Positions 1 to 9,417 of a DNA stretch of 64,000 nt are shown piece by piece. A program made the translations under genes and the position numbers. This DNA comes from Siphonodentalium dalli (Eukaryota > Mollusca > Scaphopoda > Gadilida > Siphonodentaliidae), in assembly GCA_032622095.1 (NCBI GenBank), contig CP136068.1:10707729-10771728 (forward strand), read 5' to 3'. The notes beneath the pieces are model-generated. The model was not told the origin of the DNA and did not search any database. It saw only the letters and a program-made list of their open reading frames with translations. Every line of letters begins with the position of its first letter. The stretch's first letter is position 1.

Positions 1-322
1 ACACGAATACCACCGACAATTTACTTTTTAATTATATATAGCACTCGCGGTGTGTATTCGGTGTTGCACGGGATACAATGTGGGCTTTTTGTGGGAATTT
101 GTGGGACTTTGGGATTTTTTGGGCCTTATAGGATTTAGTGTCCCTTTAAGAATAGACAACTTACTGCCAATACAACACCCCTAACATCATCATCGTCAAA
201 ACGCAAATGTCGAGCGTTACCGGGACTCATTCCGTGTTACCCGGGCGGTCAAAGCTTATGCCATCCGCTCAGATTAATTATAAACATATCTTGCTGCTAA
301 TAAATTCTATTCTATCATGGGT
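1..322. other. Left edge, no gene seen
   Basis: No coding exon is recognised. Around 137-156 the sequence matches the terminal motif of a TTAA-flanked element (AGTGTCCCTTTAA, compare 33610-34137). At about 289-317 there is a short 'TAATAAATTCTATTCTAT' stretch matching the 3' tail of the LINE fragment ending at 5142, so it may be a very short 5'-truncated LINE tail. Confidence 0.4.
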
Positions 323-513
323 CCCCAGTCCCCCAGAAAGAACATACTTTAAATATACAATCAATGTACTGAGACATGGAGCAATATAGCCAGGCAACAC
401 AGAGTGCTCTGTCACAATTGTGGGGTACCGTCCCTGTTGTAAATACCATAGTACAAGTATGTTTGCTATTAGAGTTGAAACAAATGCACTTATACTCCCC
501 AGTCCCCCAGAAA
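323..513. repeat. Short direct repeat pair
   Basis: The 17-mer CCCCAGTCCCCCAGAAA occurs at 323-339 and again at 497-513, in each case followed by AT-rich 'aatatac/aatttata' sequence. No coding function is visible between them. Confidence 0.6.
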
Positions 514-593
514 CAGCGTAATTTATATAATAAATACACCGAGTCACAGGGAGTCTGTTTAATCACCTACAGCACAGAGACAGGGATGTAATC

Positions 594-1207
594 TAACCCC
601 CTGCAGTCGTTGAGGACACAGTGGAGTCTATATTTAAAAAGCAATATTATAAATAGGGCATGACAGAGGCTAGTAGCCGGTCATAGACCATTTTACAGAT
701 AGCGAGAATGATGCATTGTGGGCCAGAAAGTATCCAAACAAAGCCACGTGCTTTACGGCCGCATGCATTTGCTATGGGGGATTTAGGGTGGGTCTATAAA
801 ACTAACTATAACTTTGGTATCTGCCATAGTTTACGCGAGAAATTTTAAACATATATCAGGGACATGTACCCATTCTAGAATGTTCAAAAACATTTCCAGT
901 TGGTTGTCGTATTTTAATTGATTTTATGCGATGAAATAATGCAAAAATTCAGAAAATTGCACTAATTTCGATAAAAGTCGTTCTATTGGGAATTTTTACA
1001 CCAAATTTTCAGAGAATATAGAGTAAACACAGTACTATCGGAATATCGTAAAGGAGTTCCGTGCATTTGGTATTAATTAACCCTCAGACTGCCGAAGCTG
1101 TACTTCTTCATAGCATTATTTTGAACAAATGTGAACCTGATAATATTAAATTGCCCATGGCATTCACACTCTCGTTATTGTGTGGCCAATTCAACACTAT
1201 GTGTACG
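594..1207. other. Non-coding, nothing recognised
   Basis: AT-rich sequence with no exon, repeat or RNA gene that I can support on either strand. Confidence 0.5.
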
Positions 1208-1930
1208 TTCAGACGACCACGATTCAATCGTAAGTGGAGGAATCGGGGCCCGACGAGATCGTGGATAGTTTCTTCCCACAATTACGATGTCGTCCTACAT
1301 GTACATGATTCGACAGTAGGTTGAACATCCTAAAGCATGTGATTGACTACACCGGTCATTTCCATCTACAATTTTTACGCACACAGGACTGCGAATCTTG
1401 CGTCGCAAGTGGAGGTATCAAACCAAGGATACGCCACAACTTCGCATCTAAAATCAAACAGTGCTTGATATTATTTTTAACCTACGAATTTTATGTCAGC
1501 ATGCGCAGTCCAATTACCGGTTACTTCCTATGACGGAAAAGTTTCCACTTACGATTGAATCGTGGTCGTCTGAACGTTCACCAAGTGAATGTTCTGATGA
1601 TCACGATTCAATCGTAAGTGGAAAGATTTCGTTGTGGGTAGTAACCGGTAGTTGTACTGCGCATGCTCACGACATGATCGCGAGTGATAAAAAGTAAAAT
1701 CAAGCACTGTTTGATTTTAGATGCGAAATTGTGGCGTATCCTTGGTTACCTCCACTTGTGACTAAATCAGAATTGGGTGTGTACTTAAAATTCGTACAAA
1801 GTAAATGGAAAAAACATAGGGTAGTTAATCACAGGATTAACCGCCTATATAAATATACTCATCTGCGATGACATCGTAATCGTGTCAACAAACTATCCAT
1901 GATTTTGCCAGGTGAATCATGGTCATCTGA
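1208..1930. repeat. Nested foldback (inverted-repeat) element
   Basis: The core is a long hairpin. The arm 1401-1581 is the near-identical reverse complement of 1585-1762, with only about 3 nt between arms. A third piece of the arm (GACGACCACGATTCAATCG, about 1212-1230) lies further left in the opposite orientation to 1548-1577. An outer pair (about 1256-1291 versus 1869-1912, 'GGATAGTTT...ATTACGATGTC') extends the symmetry. This is the structure of a foldback or MITE-type DNA element. No transposase is present and its superfamily is unknown. Confidence 0.75.
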
Positions 1931-2529
1931 ATTTCCGAGGACGCTCACATTGTTGGAAGAATGAACTTTACACTTTGTTTATAAATATGTTTGCAAATTA
2001 TGAAAATACATGTATCCATATATCACATACATGTATATGCAGCATATTTTTCTTCCAATTGCAGAAATGCCAGATTCATTAGCCACGGTCACTGTTTTTG
2101 AGCTACAGTACCGTGTACTAGTAGTTATGATACACCAAAAGAAAATTAATACAACCACAAGGATCTCGTTAAATGAACATATATATGCATGTATAAGATG
2201 AATCACTATATTGTGTTTCCATGCCTGTTTGTGTAATGCCAATCAATGCGGCCTGACAACAGGCGATGGGTGGAGTTTATAAATTGATACCAGAAACAAT
2301 GTCGGCAACTTCAAAGTTCATGGTGTGCTACATTTAACCCCCTACTTGTATATACAATACAAATTTTCTATCAAGCGTTCCCATGTCCTATAGAAAGTAT
2401 AGTTGGAAAAATAGACGAAAAATGGCCATATGATCAGGGGGAGGGGGGTCGATAAATATGTTCAGGCATGTATGCTGATTTTTTCCGTTCGACCCTTGTT
2501 GGGACCCACCCCCGCGTCCAAACATCCAC
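1931..2529. other. Non-coding, nothing recognised
   Basis: AT-rich sequence with a short G-rich patch near 2438-2447. No exon or RNA gene is supported. Confidence 0.45.
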
Positions 2530-3126
2530 CCCACCATTTTAACAATAAAACAGATTTGCGGGGGGAGGGTGGGAGAATGGAGATTCACTGTAAACATCTG
2601 TACATGTATATGAATTTCTGTGAATAATATTTGTCATGGATGTTAACATTGACATGTAAATAGGAACGATAACATTGACATGTAAACAGGAACGACTCAT
2701 TTTGGGGTCATTCAGCAAAAAAACATGGCTGCCGGTCACCAGCCGGTGGCCATCTTGGAAAATCAAATGTTGTATTGACATTTGGGGTGCCACATTGCCC
2801 CCCCCCCCCCAGGGGGGGGGGGGGGTTGGAAACAAATTTCAGGCACGTATGGCATTTTTTTTCCCTTTCGATCATTTTTTGTACCCACCCACCCCCACCG
2901 CCAAATTTTTTTCCGTTTTCGGCAGTTTTTTCCGACCATTTTTTTTACACCCACCCCCCTTTTAACACTAAAACAGAGATTTGCGGGGGGAAATTCACTG
3001 TAAACAGCTGTATATGAATTTCTGTGCATACTATTTATCATGGATGTTAACATGGACATGTAAATAGGAATGAGTCATTTTGAGGTCATTCGGCCAAAAA
3101 AACATGGCTGCCAGTGGCCATCTTGG
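2530..3126 (+). repeat. Diverged direct duplication with G/C-rich runs
   Basis: The segment 2530-2759 is repeated at about 2953-3126. Both contain, in order, 'AACA(A/C)TAAAACAGA..TTTGCGGGGGG', 'ATTCACTGTAAACA', 'TATGAATTTCTGTG', 'CATGGATGTTAACAT', 'GACATGTAAATAGGAA', 'ACATGGCTGCC' and 'GGTGGCCATCTTGG' or a close form. It looks like two copies of one dispersed repeat in tandem. The MITE-like palindrome AACATGGC/GCCATCTT recurs in the array at 6.2-7.5 kb. Confidence 0.7.
2798..2825. repeat. C13-A-G14 homopolymer hairpin
   Basis: Thirteen C, one A, then fourteen G in direct succession form a perfect self-complementary stem with a one-base loop. The G run could also form a quadruplex. Confidence 0.9.
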
Positions 3127-3135
3127 ATTTCAAGA

Positions 3136-4017
3136 TTTGCAACAAAATACAACACGATAACTGCCTGCAGTCAGTTTATCAGTTAGAATTACATTATTTC
3201 TCTCATTCAAAGTGGTTTTGAAGCCCAACTCATTGCCAAAACACTAACAAAACAAGCAGGAAATTTTTGTTTTAGTTGCGGAAAAATTTGCTTGTTTGTG
3301 GCTTTGACCACCCACCCACCCCGGCATACGTGCCGGATTTTTTTTTTCACTGCCCCCCCCCCCCCAAAGCTGTTTAAATTGCCTTAAAACATTTACAAAT
3401 ATATGATATTTACAAGACCAATATGATATCATACCGGTACCTATATACATGTATCTGGAATGTTTTTGGGAGTATTTGGTTCAGGTACCGGTGTAACACG
3501 TCACCTCCTCCTGTCTGGATATCTTCCTCCATGGGGGCGCACAATGACGTAATGAACAGCACACCCTAGAGTTCTATCTTTTCTCAATGGCACAAGTGCC
3601 GTATCAACAAATCCATTAATACAAGTGTCTTTCTGTGTTTATTACACATCACTCGTCCTAGAATATGTGCATTTAAAAATACAGGGTTACGATGTTTATT
3701 AAGGCACATACAGTGCTTGTTTTGTCATGTGTGATGATTTTTTTTCCTATCGTTTGAACTGGATACTCAAATAACAGAAATTGTTATATATTTTTTTTGC
3801 AACCGACAGATTTGAGGTAACTCTCTCTATAAATATATTGAAAATCATGTGTCGGGATGTAATTATTAGCAATCAATATATTTTAAGAGGCAGAACAAGA
3901 TACAGGTACTTTGTATAGTTTCATTTCGCGAATGTACACAGTATCTTGTTTGGCCACTTGCAATTTTAGAAACCCATAACTGTAACGAGAAATTGTTGAT
4001 TGTATATTTAAAGTTTA
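3136..4017. other. Non-coding, 3' side of the transporter gene
   Basis: This stretch would be intron or 3' region of the minus-strand transporter gene. I searched the minus strand for the expected next exon (HP2/TM8, with patterns such as AAGIPQAG and D-W-x-L-D-R) and did not find it. A poly-C run is present near 3353-3365. Confidence 0.5.
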
Positions 4018-4095
4018 AAGGTACGGGAGGCCTTGGCGGTGGGTATGCTGTGAAAATATTTCCACCGGTCAAAAACCGCCACAAACAGAAAGAAT
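4018..4095 (+). mobile_element. Solo end of a TTAA-flanked DNA element
   Basis: It begins TTAAAGGTACGGGAGGCC and runs through GGCGGTGGGTATGCTGTGAA to 'CCGCCACAAACAGAAA'. The same end is found at 17755-17842 and, as paired inverted ends, on the full element at 13220-13713. Only one end is visible here. It stops about 20 bp from the splice donor of transporter exon 6 (4116). Confidence 0.65.
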
Positions 4096-4115
4096 AATAA
4101 ATACATAATACTAAC

Positions 4116-4307
4116 CTTATGATAACAATCTTCCCAAAATTTAGGGGAAACCCTCGACATTGCCCGATGAATATCACTGCCACTGCTTCATACAATGCCG
4201 TTCCGTCCATATTAATAGTGGCTCCGATGGGTGCCATGAATCCCGCCACCCTGTGATCAACCCCACTGTTCTGCAGACATCTCATAGTTACTGGTAGTGA
4301 CGCCGAA
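4116..4307 (-). CDS. Eaat: Glutamate transporter (SLC1/EAAT type), exon 6: HP1 end and TM7
   Basis: This exon encodes residues 310-373 of the joined protein. The acceptor reads TTTTACCAG|TTCGG and the donor ATAAG|GTTAGT. The first base completes a Ser codon begun by exon 5, giving the serine-rich re-entrant hairpin motif SSSASLP (residues 309-315), the HP1 signature of SLC1 transporters. The TM7 motif NMDGT is at 342-346, followed by ALYEAV. In this family NMDGT helps build the sodium and substrate site. TALYEA rather than the AAIFQC of neutral amino acid ASCT members points to an acidic amino acid (glutamate/aspartate) transporter. The exon ends in phase 2, so the gene continues to the left. 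The missing ~130-160 residues (HP2, TM8, C-terminus) were not found at 1-4115. All phases fit and there is no stop, so the gene looks intact. Confidence 0.93.
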
Positions 4308-4569
4308 CTGGTAAAATATAAAAAAGTTGTGTATGTAGTTTGTTTGTTTGGTTGGTGCTTATCGTCGCTTTCGCGATCTGATCTGAGGAAATTTCAAATT
4401 GGGGTTAGGTCCGATGTTTTTGTGTAAATTGTGCCCCTTTTTCGACTTCGTAAATTCAATTGTATTGTTGTCCGGATGATCACGGTAAACAGAGTGCGGG
4501 GATTTAGTACCTTCCCTAGATTCCAGCCTGTGGGGATTGGAAAATTCATCTCAAATTTGGCATGGGCTA

Positions 4570-5142
4570 ATCATATGAAAATACAGTTCAAGTAGATGTA
4601 GAGAAAAGAATATGTCTATTTTGTAAACGTGGCTCTATAGAAGATGAATTTCATTTTCTGATGGACTGCTCGTTTTATATTATGCGGGCCTTAGAAATGA
4701 TTTATTATCGATGATTAGTTATGTGCACCACCATTTTGATAAACTTTGCCCACTAGAGAAATTTAAAGTGATTATGACCAACGATTGTCCTGAAATTTGT
4801 GCAGGTGTATGTAATCTGATCCGGAGGTTCTTTGAATTGAGATCTGATTATTGCATTAACACCTAATTGGCTGACGGTTATTGGATACCAGTGGCCTCTG
4901 ATAATAACTGTGATATTGTATTTACAGTCGTAGCACAACTGTAAGTAATCAAACAAGCATTCCGTGGTAGATTGCCGCGGCGTGAATAATCATTATCATT
5001 TGTATTATTATTTGAATGCTTTAGTACTTCTTTTCGTCATGATTTCTATTTTGATTGTTTATTCATTATGTATTCTCAGCATCCTGTCCTTATATATGGA
5101 TGTTCTTGCTAATAAATTCTATTCTATTCTAAAAAAAAAAAA
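4570..5142 (+). mobile_element. 5'-truncated LINE (non-LTR) 3' fragment
   Basis: At about 4585-4700 the plus strand encodes EKRICLFCKRGSIEDEFHF, then LMDCSFY. This is the C-terminal C-x2-C...H...C knuckle that follows reverse transcriptase in the LINE at 22-25.8 kb, whose equivalent reads LCIFCSDDAIEDEKHF. Downstream it is decayed or 3' UTR. It ends with 'CTGTCCTTATATATGGATGT', an AATAAATTCTATTCTATTCT tail and poly-A (5131-5142). It lies in the intron between transporter exons 6 and 5, antisense to that gene. Confidence 0.8.
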
Positions 5143-5397
5143 GTTTGAATTTTAAGTCTGGTCTGCCCATTTTTACTACAGTTATTCTACAAAACCCCAG
5201 CTCCAAATGAAGCCACCGTTTCGGGGGACACTGTGGCCGGGCGGCCTTTTATTCGTGTATTAACTATACTTATACTAATAACGAATAATACTTGTATCGA
5301 CAATTGCAGTTCACACTCTAAACGTTATACCATGAACTGTATTTGCGCCAGATATGAGCATGTCCCGAAATGAGAAATGATCAGTACAAATATTTAC
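5143..5397. other. Intron sequence, nothing recognised
   Basis: Intron between exons 5 and 6 of the transporter. No further feature is supported. Confidence 0.5.
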
Positions 5398-5631
5398 CTT
5401 GATGCTGTCCCAAGAGCCGCAATGAGTGCTTGTGATAGACCATACATGAATAAGTACGGATTTTTCCTTGTCACCATGCCATATATGATTGGCAATGTAA
5501 TACCGCCATGGACAAGAAGTGCCACCATGACCGTGAGGACATAATACAACAGTTGTTGGAATGTCTTTTCGGGATCTTCCATTTCGATTACTGCAGATGC
5601 GATTAGGAATACGATGCCGACAGGAGAGTAC
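5398..5631 (-). CDS. Eaat: Glutamate transporter (SLC1/EAAT type), exon 5: TM4/TM5 to HP1 start
   Basis: This exon encodes residues 232-310. The acceptor reads TTATTTCAG|GTACT and the donor TCAAG|GTAAAT. It starts by completing the Trp of a W-Y-S-P motif (residues 232-235) split across the exon 4/5 junction. W-Y-x-P-x-G-I is a conserved SLC1 sequence at the start of TM5. It continues with a hydrophobic segment (GIVFLIASAVIEMED, then VLTVMVALLVHGGITLPIIY) and TRKNP, a loop motif typical of EAATs. It ends with ALIAALGTAS (about 300-309), which leads into the HP1 serine motif in exon 6. Length 234 nt keeps the frame between phase 2 and phase 2. Confidence 0.94.
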
Positions 5632-5901
5632 CTGAAATAATTATGTCCACAACGATAAATTCCATAGAATATTTTGGCAATTGTAATAATGGTGCATAAT
5701 ATATGCATTCAAATACGAACTATCCATGCATCGCAAAATGAATATGAAGGAATTCGTTTAGCATCACTTGCGCTTCAATCCATACACAAATGAAAGTGTC
5801 AATGACACTGCAGCTCAACTTATGAAATCACGTTTACTTTGGGTGAAGGCATTGGCCCGGGCCTGTGTATAGTACAGGAATTGGAATCACAATTAGTGGC
5901 C

Positions 5902-6042
5902 TTGCCGCTCAGTGGCCAGGACACTCTAGAATGCCGATCTTGACTGATCTTGATGGAAAATTCTACTCTCCATTGATTTTTTTGATCAGTTAACAAACAC
6001 GCTCGATCAGCATTCTGTAGTGTCCTGGCCACTGAGCGGCAA
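5902..6042. repeat. Inverted repeat, ~38-bp arms
   Basis: Arms 5902-5939 (TTGCCGCTCAGTGGCCAGGA...) and 6005-6042 are near-perfect reverse complements with a ~65-nt spacer that itself contains GATC-rich inverted words. It is probably a small foldback MITE in the transporter intron. Confidence 0.8.
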
Positions 6043-6157
6043 TGGTGGCATACACCGAAACTTCCTTCCTTTACACTTTTATAGAAATGAGAAGTTTTCC
6101 ACTAATTATTATTCCAATTCCTGTGGAGTAGAGCATGCAAAACAATATAGTGATGCA

Positions 6158-7550
6158 AGGAATAAAATCCAAGATGGCAACTGGCGGCCACCAAATTCAA
6201 ACAAATTTGATAGCTCTTATCTATAGGTCATTCCGAAGCCACATTTGAAGTGTGGTGATGATCGGATGAGGGATTCGCAGTCTGTAGAACAAAATTAAAG
6301 ACCGCTGTTGGCTGCCATCTTTTTTGATGACATATCTCCCATCTATACATGTAGGTCACCTCAAAGCTACATATGAAGTTTGGTGATGAACAGAAGAGGC
6401 ATTGCGGCCTGTAGAGCATACTGAACGATTTAGTGAAACAAAGAACAAAATTCAAGATGGCTGCTAGCGGCCATCTTTTTGAATCGAAATTCAGAAAAGT
6501 TTGATAACTTCCAACTATAGTTTATCCCGAAGGTAAATATGAAGTTTTGGCGATGATCGGGTGCGGGATGCGGCCTGCACATCTTGACGAAGGATTTAGT
6601 GATACAAAGAACAAAATTCAAGATGGCTGCTGGTGGCCATCTTTTTTTATCAAAATTCTGAAAAGTTTGATGCCTGTCATCTATAGTTCACCCGAAGCTA
6701 AATACGAAGTTCGGTGATGATCGGGTAAGGGGTGCGGCCTGCACGGCTTGATGGAGGGTTTAGTGATACAAAGAACAAAATTCAAGATGGCTGCTGGCGG
6801 CCATCTTTTTTAATCAAAATTCTGAAAAATTTGATACCTTCCATCTATAGTTCACCACGAAGCTACGTATGCCGTTTGGTGATGATCGGATGAGGTATGC
6901 GGTCTGCACGGCATGACTAAGGATTTAGTGATACAAAGAACAAAATTCAAGATGGCTCCTGGCGGCCATATTTCAGTGAATAATTGATAGATCCCATCTA
7001 TGGGTCACTACACAGCTACATGTGAAATTTGGTGATGATCTGAATAGAGATGCGGCCTGTATGCCATGGCTAAGGATTTAGTGATGCAAAGAACAAATTC
7101 AAGATGGCAGCCGGCAGCCATGTTTTCCAGCGAAAATCGTTCAAATTCGATAGCTGCCATCTAGAGATGATCTCGATCATCCACATTTTGTGATGCAAAG
7201 AACAGAATAATCCAAGATGGCTGCCAGTGGCCATGTTTTTTAACGAATTTTTTTCAAATTCGATAGCTCCCATATGGAGGTGATCCCAATTGTGCCTACA
7301 CAATTTCAAAATGATCCGGCCATATTTAAGGGCTGCATGGTGTGCCGATGGATTCAAAATTGAAATCCAAGATGGCTGCTGGTGGCCATGTTTTTAACGA
7401 AATTTAGAGAAATTCGATAGCTCCCATCTACAGATGATGGGATGAGGGATGCGGCCTGTAGGGCGTGCCAAAGGAAATTGTTGACGGACGGACGGAATGA
7501 CGGACGCCGGACACCAAGTGATGACAATAGCTCAACTAAGTTAAGCTAAA
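6158..7550 (+). repeat. Tandem array, ~165-bp units with AAGATGGC palindromes
   Basis: About eight or nine diverged units repeat from 6158 to about 7440. Clear unit starts lie near 6451, 6621, 6783 and 6947 (spacing 162-170 bp). Each carries the quasi-palindrome AAGATGGCTGC..GGCCATCTT, then 'GAAGCTA.ATATGAAGTT.GG', 'TGATGATCGG' and 'GATGCGGCCTG'. The array ends in GGACGGACGGAATGACGGAC and 'AGCTCAACTAAGTTAAGCTAA'. It fills the intron between transporter exons 5 and 4. Arrays with GGACGGAC ends are familiar from mollusc genomes; that comparison is from memory. Confidence 0.85.
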
Positions 7551-7957
7551 AAATGATGTTATGAGTCGGAAGACGAGCATCACTCTGTAAAATTAATTGG
7601 ACCTTGACCAAAGTCGACTTCGACTTGAGTCTCTGATAACGTTCAACCTCATACCATATGTAGAGACATTCCGCCCAACAATACGGAAAACACAGAAACT
7701 ACGCGCACATGTCATTACTGATATCAAATATAAAAACATGGATTTTGCCAGGATTTCATATATAGAGGTACATGCCATTATTGTTGCGCTACTCTTGACA
7801 TGAATTTTGCTTTCATTTCTCGATCAACGATGATACTAAACAGTTATTCCTTAAATAATGTTATACATGTAGTATAGATTATATCTGGAAAGCTTTAATT
7901 AATTCCAATGGCATATACGCAATCATACAGTTATACCAAGGTAAAGCCAAGACCTAC
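7551..7957. other. Intron sequence, nothing recognised
   Basis: Remaining intron between the tandem array and exon 4. No exon or element is supported. Confidence 0.5.
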
Positions 7958-8144
7958 CATATCACCAGAGTGACGAGCTCAGTTGTCAGAAGATATAGAG
8001 CTTTAAATAAGTCTCTCAGTGGACTACCCTTATCTCCCATGCGACATATAATGATGCCTGTGAAAACACAGAAAACGACCAGGCCAATGATGTTCGTCCC
8101 TTCGACAGTTTGGATATTAACTTCTGTCTCCATAGTTGTTTGGT
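7958..8144 (-). CDS. Eaat: Glutamate transporter (SLC1/EAAT type), exon 4: loop end and TM4
   Basis: This exon encodes residues 170-232. The acceptor reads TTTTTGCAG|ACCAA and the donor ATATG|GTAGGT. The first two bases complete Asn170, creating an N-Q-T sequon (170-172) in the extracellular loop between TM3 and TM4. EAATs are known to be N-glycosylated in this loop. The loop is followed by a membrane segment beginning NIIGLVVFCVFTGIIICRMG (about 187-206), the usual N-x-L-G-L-V-V-F start of the SLC1 TM4/scaffold helix. It then gives the amphipathic PLRDLFKALYLLTTELV and the hydrophobic VTLVIW leading to W-Y-S-P in exon 5. Length 187 nt links phase 1 to phase 2 exactly as neighbouring exons require. 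Confidence 0.94.
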
Positions 8145-8275
8145 CTGCAAAAAAATGTGCAAATAAGTATTTAACAATATCGTAGTTGAATGGATTCATT
8201 CGTCCTGGATGTGCCAGAGTGGTGAGCCATATATCGGACGGTATATATATATATCTACACTGCACTTAAGAAATG

Positions 8276-8395
8276 AAAGGCAGACCCATTGCGGTCATTG
8301 CGTTTTGACCGACAGAGAAATTCGACAAAGTGTGTGAATCCCCGACTTGGTCGAATTTCTCTGTCAAAACGAATGACCGCGATGGGTCTGCCTTT
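8276..8395. repeat. Foldback element, ~50-bp arms
   Basis: Arms 8276-8330 and 8346-8395 are reverse complements (ends AAAGGCAGACCCAT / ATGGGTCTGCCTTT) with few differences and a ~15-nt loop. No clear target duplication is visible. It lies in the transporter intron, about 130 bp upstream (in gene sense) of exon 4. Confidence 0.8.
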
Positions 8396-8703
8396 TATTA
8401 CTTATATTTATACTCCTCAAATGTGCATGACCAGGGACGTTTCTACAGGAGTGGCCGGGGGGTCACACCCCCACCAATTTTGCCAAAATGCTCAACTTTT
8501 GGAAATCAAAAATCAAAATGTTTAAATTTTAGAGGTAGAAAAACTAGAAATTGGTAGCAATTCTTAAGTTTCTACCTGTAATTTATTTTAATTTTAATGT
8601 TTCAGTTGGCTAATTGGACTGCTTGGTGGGTGACTAGTTGAAAAGTATAGGAAATTTAACAACAGAATTTCCGAACATTTAGAAATTTTAGAACAGTACA
8701 TGC

Positions 8704-9316
8704 AGATCAGGGGGGGGGGGGGGGGTGTCGGCAAAAAGTTCCAGGAGACAAGGTCCGGGTGGGTGGGTGTTTCCGAGCCCCGAAATACTGGTTTTTCCGG
8801 TTTCATGTTTTGTGTGTGCAAAATGTCATCTCCGAGACACATTATTGCAGCCAAAGTGAATTTTAAGGGTTATATTCTTAACTAAGAACAAAATAGAGCT
8901 TTAATAATGTCAGAACATTTTCCCCATTTTCGACACTTCTTTAGTCTGAACCAGGGGGTGGGTCCGCTTTTTAGTTTGGCAAAATTGCGAAACAAAAAAG
9001 TGCATCTCAGCTATTTGGTCAGACTTGGTCGTAATTTTTACGAATAAAAACCTTGATTGTGGAAAACATGTATATAATTTCAGTGTAAAGATAACAAAAA
9101 CATAAAAGTAGAGGTAAATCATCTCAGGGAAACCATCCTGGTCGAGGGCGAAGAACCTCAATGGTGATATGATATGATTAAGTAATATACAAGACAGTGT
9201 TAGGGGTGGGTACCCGATTGTCGAGAGGAAAAATTGGGTGGGAGGGGTGGCTGTCCGAGAAGTGAGTGCATGGCTAAAACTTGCCTTCCGGGGGTGGTGT
9301 GTCCCAAAAATTTAAC
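8704..9316 (+). repeat. Dispersed repeat A, copy 1 (uninterrupted)
   Basis: It starts with a long G run, then 'GTCGGCAAAAAGTTCCAGG', 'GGTGGGTG', 'GAGACACATTAT', 'AACCAGGGGGTGGGTCCGC', 'TGTGGAAAACATGTATATAA', 'CTCAGGGAAACCATCCTGG' and 'CTTGCCTTCCGGGGGTGGTG'. The same blocks occur in the same order at 21571-21950 and 25805-26050, where they are split by a LINE. No protein is evident. The element class is unknown. Confidence 0.85.
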
Positions 9317-9417
9317 ATGTCAAAATTATGGTTCTTGTTCGAATTTTGTCGTTTTGGGGTTTCCGGATGACTATCAAATTTGGTGCGAGTTTACTATTTA
9401 TCAGCGTACGTACTATT

